From positions 97,154-161,153 of the forward strand of contig NZ_KE386881.1 of NCBI RefSeq assembly GCF_000429305.1: DNA of 64,000 bases, written 5' to 3'. This stretch comes from Desulfovibrio inopinatus DSM 10711 (GTDB taxonomy: Bacteria; Desulfobacterota; Desulfovibrionia; Desulfovibrionales; Desulfovibrionaceae). The number at the start of each line of letters is the position of its first letter. Positions within the stretch are counted from its first letter, which is position 1. The notes under the pieces are model-generated. The model had not been told where the DNA came from and ran no database searches. It saw nothing but the letters and a program-made list of their open reading frames with translations. Both the position numbers and the translations under genes were made by a program. Positions 8,619 through 17,151 of this stretch are shown here, one piece after another.

Positions 8619-9232
8619 GATACGCCCTCCAATTTTTGCATCACCGCGAGATCTGCCGGGTAGTTGATATTGAAGAAAGGCATAGCTTCATCCTTCGAAT
8701 ACATAATGTGCCGACGTCGGAACTCGGGAATGATACGGCTGATTTTATTTAAATTCTTTCCAACGGCGTCTTCAAGCAGGGGGAGGGCGGAATACTCATA
8801 GACGGCCACCAGAGATTCTATGAATCCAGTCTCCACTTGGCAATAGGTGGTCATGCATTCATGTCGCCGAATATGTACCCTCTCGGCGAGCAGTTTGGAA
8901 AGGATTTTTTCATTCAAAAATGGCAGGTCGCACGAAATAACCAAGACGGCTCCCTGCGTATAACGCAAGGCGGTCATGATGCCTGCAGCCGGGCCACGCC
9001 CGGTAATATCGTCGGGCAACCACTCCGTCTCCAACCCATGTATGGAAGGATCGCGCCCTACGACAATGACCCGCTCGCTCAATTGCGAAACCAAAGAAAT
9101 TGCTCGCTCAAGAAGCGTCTGTCCCATAAAACGAATGACAGCTTTATCTTGCCCTAGCCGGGTGCTTTTACCCCCCGCTAAAACAATGCCTGTGATGGGC
9201 TGCCGTATATGACCGTCGGCAATCAGCATCAT
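8615..9232 (-). CDS. mobA: molybdenum cofactor guanylyltransferase MobA
   Basis: Transfers GMP to molybdopterin to make the guanine dinucleotide form used by formate dehydrogenase. The nucleotide-binding signature LAGGKSTRLGQDKA lies near residue 19 and ISCDLPFLN near residue 100. The length (205) is normal. Its ATG overlaps the fdhD stop (sequence TCATGATG) and its end overlaps moaA. Its place in an operon with fdhD and fdhE fits service to FdhAB. Confidence 0.93.
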   Translation of the reverse strand: MMLIADGHIRQPITGIVLAGGKSTRLGQDKAVIRFMGQTLLERAISLVSQLSERVIVVGRDPSIHGLETEWLPDDITGRGPAAGIMTALRYTQGAVLVISCDLPFLNEKILSKLLAERVHIRRHECMTTYCQVETGFIESLVAVYEYSALPLLEDAVGKNLNKISRIIPEFRRRHIMYSKDEAMPFFNINYPADLAVMQKLEGVS

Positions 9233-9939
9233 GAGGAAATCGCTCCAAGACTATCGTTAAAAACCGTAAAGCGATTTTCGGTATCGCGACAAAATCCAAT
9301 GAGCGTCACCCCATTCGTCATGGCCGCTTCCACCGAGGCTGTGGTGACGGCCGACCGACTGATGACAACGGCAAAGCCACATTGCCGTGCTTTGGCAAGA
9401 AGACTGGCTGTCATCCTCGCCGTGACAAAAAGAATATGCGTACCGAGGTCGAAGTTGTGTTGGAGTGCCATTCCTGTGAGTCGATCCAGACAATTGTGGC
9501 GGCCGATATCCTCAGCCATGGCCACAAATATACCCTCCTCTGGCGAATATGCTCCAGCTCGATGGAAACACCCCGTACCATCCCACAAACCTGCATAGGC
9601 CATGAATGTTCGCATGGCCGAAAGCACTTCTGCGCCATTGAACACAGGCATTGTCGGCACACCTAGCTCTTTGCGAGGAACGTCGACCAGTTCAACATGA
9701 AAGGTGTTGGCTTCCCGGCCAACAATGACAGGCCGCATACCGGGACGCGCCCACTCATTCGCTGCGTGCCCCAAGGCCAATGCCTCGAGGTCATGCGGGT
9801 AGGCCCACAATTCTGCTCCGGGTTCCTCCAAGCGGATAATACGAACCCGGATTTCCGGACTGATATCGTCCTCAATGGAGCGCCACGCTCCGTTCTTGAA
9901 CTGACGACAGATGAATTGTTGTGGACCAGGACCGTTCAT
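9229..9939 (-). CDS. fdhD: FdhD-family formate dehydrogenase maturation protein, CxxC absent
   Basis: FdhD is the sulfurtransferase chaperone that sulfurates and helps insert the pterin cofactor into formate dehydrogenase. Family marks seen here are DLEALALGH, TGCFHRAG, EDIGRHNCLD and TLIGFCR. The CGVCG segment that in E. coli FdhD carries the two functional cysteines, normally between ALGH and the TGCxH motif, is missing; that stretch here reads through RKELGVPTMP with no Cys. The start chosen is ATG 9939, one base after the fdhE stop with GGGG upstream; ATG 9975 would overlap fdhE by 35 bases. The length of ~236 is shorter than the E. coli protein. Either the cysteine role moved to other residues or this is a divergent subgroup. 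Confidence 0.85.
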   Translation of the reverse strand: MNGPGPQQFICRQFKNGAWRSIEDDISPEIRVRIIRLEEPGAELWAYPHDLEALALGHAANEWARPGMRPVIVGREANTFHVELVDVPRKELGVPTMPVFNGAEVLSAMRTFMAYAGLWDGTGCFHRAGAYSPEEGIFVAMAEDIGRHNCLDRLTGMALQHNFDLGTHILFVTARMTASLLAKARQCGFAVVISRSAVTTASVEAAMTNGVTLIGFCRDTENRFTVFNDSLGAISS

Positions 9940-9940
9940 A

Positions 9941-10828
9941 TCAAAAACCCCAGGCTGAAAGCGTTGGACGCCCATACCCCTTGTTGCGCGCCAAAATATC
10001 GAGGGTTAACGATTCAAGATCGTCAAGGACAGGTATACTGGATCGGTCATACTCCCGGAAGTCGGCGGTCTTGAGATAGTGCTTACAACTCTCGCACACA
10101 TGAACCTGATACCCCGGCTCATCTTTCGAACTGAAATATTGTAATTTCTCTGTTTTTTCCTCTCCACAGAACACACACGCCAAACGCTTGGCGCGATACT
10201 CGTGGCGACAAAAAGAACAGGTCAGATACCGTTGCCCTTCCTTGCCTCGCAGATCTGCAATGAGAGGATGCTGTCCGCAGACAGGACAATGCCCATAATT
10301 CCATTCATGTTCAGTCGGAATATGTACGGCTACCTTTGCTGCGCAGGCCGCAAGACTCGGAACGAGAGACGTCTCGGCCAAAAAATCCAGTAACATAGGG
10401 GCATTGTCCAACTCGTGACGCCACGGTGCAAAAAATGTTTCATCGGCCGTAAGATACGCCGAAAAAATATCCCGCTTTACCAACCTGCCCGAGGCCAACG
10501 CGGAGGATATATGGTTTGCCCCGTCGGCAAGAGGCCCCCACGAACGCAAAGCCAACGCAAGCAATTCGTCAAACAACGTATTGACGTTATCTTCGTCATA
10601 GATAAAACGCTCTCGAACGAGAAGCGGAGCACCTTGGACTGTCGTATCGGCTGGAGCCAAAACCTCACGAGAGATTTCGGGTATATGCACGTGCTCAGAC
10701 GCATCACGCTGAAGTCGCATAGCCTCTTCAATGAGGTCGAGTAGCTCTTTGGGGAAAAAACCACGCCCCCGTAAGCCTGCAATCTTCTTCTCGATCAACC
10801 GGGCTTCTCGTTGTGGATCTCGGGACAT
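9941..10828 (-). CDS. fdhE: FdhE-type formate dehydrogenase accessory protein
   Basis: A 295-residue rubredoxin-like accessory protein needed for formate dehydrogenase assembly. Four CxxC motifs in the C-terminal half (CPVCGQHP, CSFCRHEY, CVFCGEE, CESCKHY) are the iron-binding signature, followed by the VLDDLESLTLDILA tail typical of the family. ATG 10828 has AAGGAG 7 bases upstream. It is the first gene of the maturation operon, with a divergent AT-rich promoter region of ~285 bases shared with the kinase gene at 11114. Confidence 0.9.
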   Translation of the reverse strand: MSRDPQREARLIEKKIAGLRGRGFFPKELLDLIEEAMRLQRDASEHVHIPEISREVLAPADTTVQGAPLLVRERFIYDEDNVNTLFDELLALALRSWGPLADGANHISSALASGRLVKRDIFSAYLTADETFFAPWRHELDNAPMLLDFLAETSLVPSLAACAAKVAVHIPTEHEWNYGHCPVCGQHPLIADLRGKEGQRYLTCSFCRHEYRAKRLACVFCGEEKTEKLQYFSSKDEPGYQVHVCESCKHYLKTADFREYDRSSIPVLDDLESLTLDILARNKGYGRPTLSAWGF

Positions 10829-11113
10829 GTATGCTCCTTGCTCACAGTATTACACTTGTCCTTAGTTTGATTCATTACTCATAGGCAAAAACTATTCGAT
10901 TGCGCAAGGTCTGACACGAACTCAAATATAAACATGACAATAGTAATACAGCCTTCAAGAAGAGGGAAGAAGCATATAAAATTTTAATACAGCGAAGATA
11001 AAATATTGTGTACGAATACCTCACTTCTTCATATGGAGAAAACAAAGAAAACAACAGACTTGCCAATGCAGCCTGCATCATGAGATAAAAATAAAAATTC
11101 TACTTAATATACC

Positions 11114-13738
11114 ATGAAAAATCCTCACTCTTCCTTTTCACATGACGATAATCTCTGTCGACAGCTTATAGCGGCATGGAGCGACATGACGGCCATTGTC
11201 GACAAGGAGCATCTCATACGAGTCGCTTCGACATCATTTGAATCAGAATTATTCCATGGTAACCCATGTGAAGGACGGTTTCTCACTGAGATCATTGGTA
11301 ATGACGCCTACCGTTGTGTACGTCAAAGTATTGAAGCCTGTTTCGAGTCTTCTTTTGTTAACCCGTCGCATGCTCCATGGTTCTGTGGCTTGACGACGCA
11401 AGCTGGTATCAAAATTGATGCACGTGTTTTTGCTCTCACGACAGACAGTAAAACCATTCATCGCGCTGTTCTGAGTCTGCGCCACAGCACCCGAGCATGT
11501 AAACTTGATGCATTAAGCCGCGAGCATGAAGAACTCTTCACTCGGCTCTTCCGGGAAAGCCGATCTATCATGTTACTGCTTGACCCGAATTCCGGCCTTA
11601 TCATCGACGCGAATACCGCAGCATGTGAGTTCTATGGAAAGCCTTTGCACGAACTCTGCCTGATGCCTTTTCTCGCGTTAGCCGAAGCCGATATGGAAGA
11701 CACCCGTTTTGTTGCCGCCACCTCTGCTGCTCCCGCCGCTCCGATTCGCAAAGCCTACGAGGGACAACATCGACGAGCCGATGGGTTACTTCGTGATGTG
11801 GAAACCGTCTTCAGCCCCATTCGTCTTGGCGGTAAGGACCTCCTCAACGCACTTGTTCGCGATGTGACCGAAGTGCAGCGACAACAGGTCCGCAATGCCT
11901 ATCTCGCCTCTCTTGTTGCCGATACGCAGGATGGTATCATTGGGAAAGACTTGCAGGGCAATATCATGAGCTGGAACAAAGGGGCGCAGGCCATTTATGG
12001 CTACAACGAAGCCGAGATCCTCGGAAAGAACATCAGTGTTCTCGTCCCCGGCCACCGCCAAGTACACCTCAAGGACCTTCACAACAAGGTAAGCAAGGGA
12101 GAATATGTCGATCGGTATGAAACCGAACGCATTCACAAGAACGGAAACCAGATCTCGATTTCCTTGAAGCTTTCGCCAATACGAGGGCACAATCAAAATA
12201 TCATCGGTATTTCAGCCGTCGTTCGTGACATTACAGCCCGTAAACAAGCCGAAGAACATATGAAGCGGCTCGCCGCCGCAGTGGATCAGGCGGCCGAAGG
12301 CATTTTCATTTTGAATCCCGACTGGAAGATTGAATACGTCAACCCGGCGTTTTCTCAAATCACCGGATTTGGCCCGGACGAAACGATTGGGCGCACACCG
12401 AAATTTCTTTTGAATGAAAACGACACGGCATCACGCGCCATCAAGCAAGCGGCATACGATGAAATAACGTGGTCTGGACGACTCCGCGCAAAGAAAAAAG
12501 ACAACACCTTATATTATGCCGATGCCACAGTGTCGCCGATCAAAGACGATATGGGACAAACCGTCAATCGAGTCTGTTTACTCCGCGATGTCACACGAGA
12601 AGTCGCATTGGAGCAGCAACTTCGCCATGCTCAGAAAATGGAAGCCATGGGCACATTAGCGGGCGGTATTGCACACGATTTCAACAATATTTTAGCAGCC
12701 ATTCTCGTCAACGCCGAAACCGCATTGCTTTTAAGTCAACAAAGCCAAACGATCATTGTCGAATGCTTACAGGATATCGTCACCGGCAGCCTACGAGGTG
12801 CTGATCTGGTAAAAAACATACTGACCTTTTGCCGACGAACAGAGGAAGAACGGCAGCCTTTGGTTCTTCAATCCATCCTCAAAGAAGCCCTCAAGCTCCT
12901 TCGCGCTGCCACTCCCGCGACGATCCGTCTCAAAACCATGTTTGATGCCGAAAATGCATGTGTTCAAGCTGATCCTACGCAAATTCATCAACTTGTCATG
13001 AACCTCTGTACAAACGCCATCCAATCAATGACGCCGAAAGGAGGAGAACTCACAGTGTCGTTATGCCGAGAGAACACCACCCTTGTCCTCTCCGTTACCG
13101 ACGCAGGGTGTGGCATTGCTCCGGAATACCTCTCACGAGTTTTCGACCCCTTTTTCACCACAAAAAAAGCTGGCGAGGGAACAGGATTAGGGTTGGCCAT
13201 TGTCCACGGTATCGTGACATCACATTCCGGCGCTATTTCCATTGAATCACAGCCATCTCAGGGGACATGTGTTGTCGTTCGCTTTCCTATTATCGAAAAT
13301 ACACTCACCCCAACACCTGCCGAGCAACCTCACGTCACCACGGAACCCGCGCGCATTTTGGTTGTCGACGATGAAGTCCCCATTGCAGAATCTTTGACGC
13401 GTGCTCTCGGTCTTCTCGGGCACACGGTTACTGGTGTCAACTCAGCATTTGAGGCCGAATCCATGTTTACGCACGCACCGCATGAATACGATCTGATTAT
13501 CACCGACCACTCCATGCCCGGCAAGTCAGGTCTTGATCTTGCCCAAAGCATCCTTGCAAAACGGCCGGATATTCCCGTTATTCTCTGTACGGGGTATGAG
13601 GATCTCGTCAACCACGAGGATGCTCGAAATGTTGGTGTCTCTGCCATCCTCAATAAACCACTCACCATGACCGAGCTGGGGACAACGATTGCAGCCAACG
13701 TTGTAAAAAGCCCCGTCCATTCCCCGCAAATACTATGA
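11114..13738 (+). CDS. hybrid histidine kinase, multiple PAS, HisKA, HATPase, receiver
   Basis: 874 residues, no membrane segment, so a cytoplasmic sensor. Successive PAS-like domains occupy about residues 10-500 (for example DGIIGKDLQGNIMSWN and EGIFILNPDWKIEYVNPAF). The phospho-acceptor His is in GGIAHDFNN near residue 520. ATPase boxes follow (NLCTNAIQS, DAGCGI, GTGLGLAI), then a receiver with ILVVDDE and the phospho-Asp in IITDHSMPG near 797. The stop overlaps the start of the sigma54-type regulator (ATGA), so they form a pair. No Shine-Dalgarno is seen before ATG 11114. The signal is unknown. Confidence 0.92.
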   Translation: MKNPHSSFSHDDNLCRQLIAAWSDMTAIVDKEHLIRVASTSFESELFHGNPCEGRFLTEIIGNDAYRCVRQSIEACFESSFVNPSHAPWFCGLTTQAGIKIDARVFALTTDSKTIHRAVLSLRHSTRACKLDALSREHEELFTRLFRESRSIMLLLDPNSGLIIDANTAACEFYGKPLHELCLMPFLALAEADMEDTRFVAATSAAPAAPIRKAYEGQHRRADGLLRDVETVFSPIRLGGKDLLNALVRDVTEVQRQQVRNAYLASLVADTQDGIIGKDLQGNIMSWNKGAQAIYGYNEAEILGKNISVLVPGHRQVHLKDLHNKVSKGEYVDRYETERIHKNGNQISISLKLSPIRGHNQNIIGISAVVRDITARKQAEEHMKRLAAAVDQAAEGIFILNPDWKIEYVNPAFSQITGFGPDETIGRTPKFLLNENDTASRAIKQAAYDEITWSGRLRAKKKDNTLYYADATVSPIKDDMGQTVNRVCLLRDVTREVALEQQLRHAQKMEAMGTLAGGIAHDFNNILAAILVNAETALLLSQQSQTIIVECLQDIVTGSLRGADLVKNILTFCRRTEEERQPLVLQSILKEALKLLRAATPATIRLKTMFDAENACVQADPTQIHQLVMNLCTNAIQSMTPKGGELTVSLCRENTTLVLSVTDAGCGIAPEYLSRVFDPFFTTKKAGEGTGLGLAIVHGIVTSHSGAISIESQPSQGTCVVVRFPIIENTLTPTPAEQPHVTTEPARILVVDDEVPIAESLTRALGLLGHTVTGVNSAFEAESMFTHAPHEYDLIITDHSMPGKSGLDLAQSILAKRPDIPVILCTGYEDLVNHEDARNVGVSAILNKPLTMTELGTTIAANVVKSPVHSPQIL

Positions 13739-15090
13739 CACGGATTCTCCTTATTGACGACGATCCACTTTTCGCCGCATCGCTGAGACGACAACTGTCC
13801 GGACTCGGATACACAGTTGAGCACGCCGAGACTTTGCAAGCCGGCTTCCATATAGCCCAAGCCGGTTTCGATATTATTTTTCTTGATGTCGGACTTCCGG
13901 ACGGCAGCGGCCTTGATGCCGTGGAAGCGTTACGCTCTCCGGTCAATGCCCCGGAAATTATCATTATGACAGGGAAAGGCGACCCGGATGGAGCCGCTCT
14001 GGCAATTTCGAGTGGTGTATGGGACTACCTGGAAAAACCATTTTCTCTGGATAAAATGCGGTTATGCCTTACTCGAGCACTAGAATACCGGACGCAACAC
14101 CGCAGTCAACCGGATCGCCCGCGAGAACGACATGGCATTGTCGGGAATGCACCGGCTCTGCTTGCATGTTTGGATCGTCTTGCAGAAGCAGGATGGAGCG
14201 ATGCACCGGTTTTACTTTTCGGCGAAACCGGAACAGGGAAAGAATTATTCGCTCACGCGTTGCACCGCATCAGTTCCCGCTCTTCATTGCCCTTTGTTGT
14301 CGTGGATTGTGCTGCCATTCCAGACAATCTCCTTGAAAGTGAGCTTTTCGGTCACACACGTGGCGCGTTTACCGGAGCGTCCGTCTCCCGTACCGGACTC
14401 GTTGGGCTCGCTGACAAAGGAACCCTTTTTCTCGATGAAATCGGCGAATTACCTCTCTCAGGACAAAAAACGTTTTTACGGGTGTTGCAGGAAAAACGTT
14501 ACCGCCCTCTTGGAGGCCAGACAGAAGTCAACAGCAATTTCAGACTGATTGCCGCCACGAATCAACGTCTTGAAACCATGGTACGGTCCGGACACTTCCG
14601 TAGGGATCTTTTATATCGATTGGCCGGCGTAGTCATCGAACTCCCCTGTCTCCGTGATCGTATGGAAGATATTCCAGAACTTGTCCGGCATCGTTTAGCC
14701 GAACATGCACGACAACGCAGAGCAACAGTCAAACAGGTCGCCGCAGACCTCTTTGACACGCTCAGCGTTCATAGTTGGCCCGGCAACGTTCGCGAATTGT
14801 TTGCTGTCGTTGACCAGGCGGTTCTCCGCGCAACCAACGAGCCAACCCTATTCGCTCGCCACTTGCCCGACTGGCTGAGAACAAAGGCCATTCGTGCACG
14901 TCTGACGCAACAGCCTGCACCGCAAAACCTCGATGCTCCAGATCCTATCAAGGTATACCGCGATGCCATGGACAAAGCGTATCTCATGCGCCTTATGCAA
15001 CACACCGGGCATAACGTATCACGTGCCGCTGAAATTGCCGGTCTATCGCGTCAGCGACTCCATGTCCTGCTCAAATATCACGACCTGTGA
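13735..15090 (+). CDS. sigma54-dependent response regulator (NtrC/AtoC type)
   Basis: 451 residues: receiver (LLIDDDP; phospho-Asp in IFLDVGLPDG near 50), AAA+ domain with Walker A GETGTGKE near 163, the sigma54-contact loop GAFTGA near 212, and a Fis-type helix-turn-helix at the C-terminus (NVSRAAEIAGLSRQRLHVLL). It activates promoters read by sigma54 RNA polymerase when phosphorylated, presumably by the overlapping kinase. A sigma54-type promoter is present in this window before the flp array, but nothing shows that this regulator acts there. Confidence 0.93.
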   Translation: MTRILLIDDDPLFAASLRRQLSGLGYTVEHAETLQAGFHIAQAGFDIIFLDVGLPDGSGLDAVEALRSPVNAPEIIIMTGKGDPDGAALAISSGVWDYLEKPFSLDKMRLCLTRALEYRTQHRSQPDRPRERHGIVGNAPALLACLDRLAEAGWSDAPVLLFGETGTGKELFAHALHRISSRSSLPFVVVDCAAIPDNLLESELFGHTRGAFTGASVSRTGLVGLADKGTLFLDEIGELPLSGQKTFLRVLQEKRYRPLGGQTEVNSNFRLIAATNQRLETMVRSGHFRRDLLYRLAGVVIELPCLRDRMEDIPELVRHRLAEHARQRRATVKQVAADLFDTLSVHSWPGNVRELFAVVDQAVLRATNEPTLFARHLPDWLRTKAIRARLTQQPAPQNLDAPDPIKVYRDAMDKAYLMRLMQHTGHNVSRAAEIAGLSRQRLHVLLKYHDL

Positions 15091-15096
15091 CGCGCA

Positions 15097-16278
15097 TCAT
15101 TCTCGCGGTGAAGTATGAAAAATTTCTTTGACCACGCCGCCAAAGCCGACACGGTATGCAATGCCGCGCCACGCCATAATGTTGGTTGTCCATGTTCGAA
15201 GATAGCACCAACCAACCATGATCAAAATCGTATAAAATCCAAGAAGCCAACGAAACATCGGAATCGGAACAGGAGCAAGAACGCGGTATATAGCTCCTAT
15301 GCTGGCGGTTGAGACGAGGCTGACGAGGGCGGCGTCAACCGTACCGGTTGAAGCAACACCGAACATTCCGGCAAAAAGACACAGCAGAGACAGAACGACC
15401 GGCCCACTAAACGCCACAACCAAAAAAATGCCGAGCACCCACTCCACTGGCGTGCAAAACTTCAGATAAAAAAGTTGCCGCGTCAGCCAGTCATCCCATG
15501 CTTTCATGCCTTTACTGGAAAACGAGGTCTTCAACGCCGCATCGGCCACGCCGAGACAGCGAATGCCTTTTTTCAACAAATGCGGCCCCATGGAAAAATC
15601 ATCGACAATATTGGTCGACCACACTTGTGCCACGTCGTGTTCTTCGAAAACGCGTCGTGTCACCGCCATAGCGCCACCCCAGGGTTGACTCAGAAAGCGG
15701 AACGACTGCAAAAGATGAATAGCCAATGTGGAAAACAACATGCCCATCGTTGCGACCGAGAAGTCACGCGGAATGATACGGTGGTATCCGCTTGTCAACA
15801 CGGCCTTTCCTTCGACGATAGGAGCGACAAGGCATGAAACAAGATACCGTGGTGCATCGTGGGTACTGTCGCAAAAGACAAATATTTCGGGCCACGTTCC
15901 TAAATGAGCCACAGCGGCGAGCTGGTTGTGATTTTTCTGACCACATGTCGTTGCCGGTCCACTGTGGATGAGTTCCGCATCATCACGACCGGCGATCAAT
16001 TCGGCAACAAGTGCAGTTGCCGGATCGGTTTCGTCTTTGGTAACGAAAACATATCGCAAAGCAGGATAGTCCTGGTCAAGAAGCGTCGCCAGTGCCTTGC
16101 GCATTTCGGGCGAATTTCCGGTTAACGGGATGCTCATTGCCACAGCCGGAGGATTGCTCCATTCTCGGCTGGGCCAAGACCAATCCATGCCTTGGAGTAC
16201 ATGCCGTCGGCCGTTGGCAAAAAGAACACCAAGAACGACAATACTGAGTCCACAAAGCCAAAGAAGAACACTGCTCAA
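15097..16278 (-). CDS. GT21-type (ceramide glucosyltransferase-like) membrane glycosyltransferase
   Basis: 393 residues. An N-terminal signal-anchor helix, a GT2-fold catalytic region (SIPLTGNSPEMRKAL; FVFCDSTHDAP as the metal-binding acidic site; NIVDDFSMGPHLLKKG), and three to four C-terminal helices match the ceramide glucosyltransferase/HpnI group. The canonical (Q/R)xxRW motif appears relaxed (RQLFYLKF). It initiates at TTG 16278 with AAGGAG six bases upstream. Proximity to squalene-hopene cyclase suggests hopanoid head-group or lipid modification, but HpnI itself is only one candidate. Confidence 0.75.
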   Translation of the reverse strand: MSSVLLWLCGLSIVVLGVLFANGRRHVLQGMDWSWPSREWSNPPAVAMSIPLTGNSPEMRKALATLLDQDYPALRYVFVTKDETDPATALVAELIAGRDDAELIHSGPATTCGQKNHNQLAAVAHLGTWPEIFVFCDSTHDAPRYLVSCLVAPIVEGKAVLTSGYHRIIPRDFSVATMGMLFSTLAIHLLQSFRFLSQPWGGAMAVTRRVFEEHDVAQVWSTNIVDDFSMGPHLLKKGIRCLGVADAALKTSFSSKGMKAWDDWLTRQLFYLKFCTPVEWVLGIFLVVAFSGPVVLSLLCLFAGMFGVASTGTVDAALVSLVSTASIGAIYRVLAPVPIPMFRWLLGFYTILIMVGWCYLRTWTTNIMAWRGIAYRVGFGGVVKEIFHTSPRE

Positions 16279-16520
16279 AATATACTCCTTCAGTAAAAAG
16301 CCTCAAAGCAGTAAAGAAATCCTCGGGGCAACGCAAGAAGAGCACATATAGCCCCGTTGTGTCTGGTTTAAACCACCAAGGGCACCACAACATGTCCGAC
16401 AACGTCATGTCCTCTCATTTGTGCGACGTTTCCATGTGCGTGATGCGTTTGTCACACGTGAGCGGAGAGCAAGCGGGAAATACTCAAAAAAACAATTTCG
16501 CTGAAAAACTGGAGGATCAC

Positions 16521-16874
16521 ATGGCAAGATTTCGTATCGGCTCACTCATATTGTGTGTGTTTTTTGCATCCAACGTTTGGGCGCAGGCCTCGTTTCCAGA
16601 GCGATTTTCAAATTATTTAAAACCATACCCGGGATCGACGGTAGAACAAGTTTTCACGTTCCCCAAAGCCACCGAAGCAACGCTCCACGTTAGCGCGTCA
16701 ATCGACGACGTGGCAAAATTCTATTATAAAGCGCTTATTGACAAAGGTTTTAAAGTTGTCGCCACATCCAAAGAAGCACACTCTGCATTCATGCGGTTTG
16801 TTCGAGGAGAGACGGAATTCATTTTTGAAGCAATTCGTCAAGAAGGAATAACGGTGTATAAATTGAGTTTATAA
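16521..16874 (+). CDS. small exported protein, unknown
   Basis: 117 residues starting at ATG 16521 (GGAGG 6 bases upstream). A signal peptide ends at VWAQA. The mature part has YLKPYPGS, an alternating charged/hydrophobic body, and VAKFYYKALIDKGFKV, which recalls short periplasmic proteins of unknown function. An upstream in-frame ATG (16359) would give a 54-residue extension that hides the signal peptide, so it was rejected. Not recognised further. Confidence 0.7.
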   Translation: MARFRIGSLILCVFFASNVWAQASFPERFSNYLKPYPGSTVEQVFTFPKATEATLHVSASIDDVAKFYYKALIDKGFKVVATSKEAHSAFMRFVRGETEFIFEAIRQEGITVYKLSL

Positions 16875-16917
16875 CAACGCGGCTTCAATGTCGCAGAGTG
16901 TGACAGGAGCGAAGACC

Positions 16918-17151
16918 ATGCCAGCAGGAAGTGAACGCAAATTCCCCACACAAGGCAAGCCCAACCCTGGATCGTATGAAGCCATACACATGGGCTGTAC
17001 GTGTCCTGTATATGAAAATCATCATGGAAAAGGCTATATTGGCGGGAAGAAAGGTATCACCGGAGTGTCACTTTTCGTCGTCGATGAATATTGCCCGCTT
17101 CACGGATTTCGCGAGCCGCGTTTCGGCTACAAACCACCAAGGCATGCGTAA
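16918..17151 (+). CDS. small Cys/His-containing conserved-type protein
   Basis: A 77-residue protein with GCTCPVYENHHG and YCPLHGF, giving three Cys and several His that could bind a metal. The start at 16918 has CAGGAG nine bases upstream; ATG 16888 has none. Its 3' end overlaps the 3' end of the cyclase gene by 25 bases, tail to tail. Function is unknown. Confidence 0.6.
   Translation: MPAGSERKFPTQGKPNPGSYEAIHMGCTCPVYENHHGKGYIGGKKGITGVSLFVVDEYCPLHGFREPRFGYKPPRHA

Noticed and set aside
10875-11081. Minus-strand ORF of 68 residues in the fdhE/kinase gap
   Set aside because: It is AT-rich and lacks a ribosome binding site or family likeness; it is the divergent promoter region.
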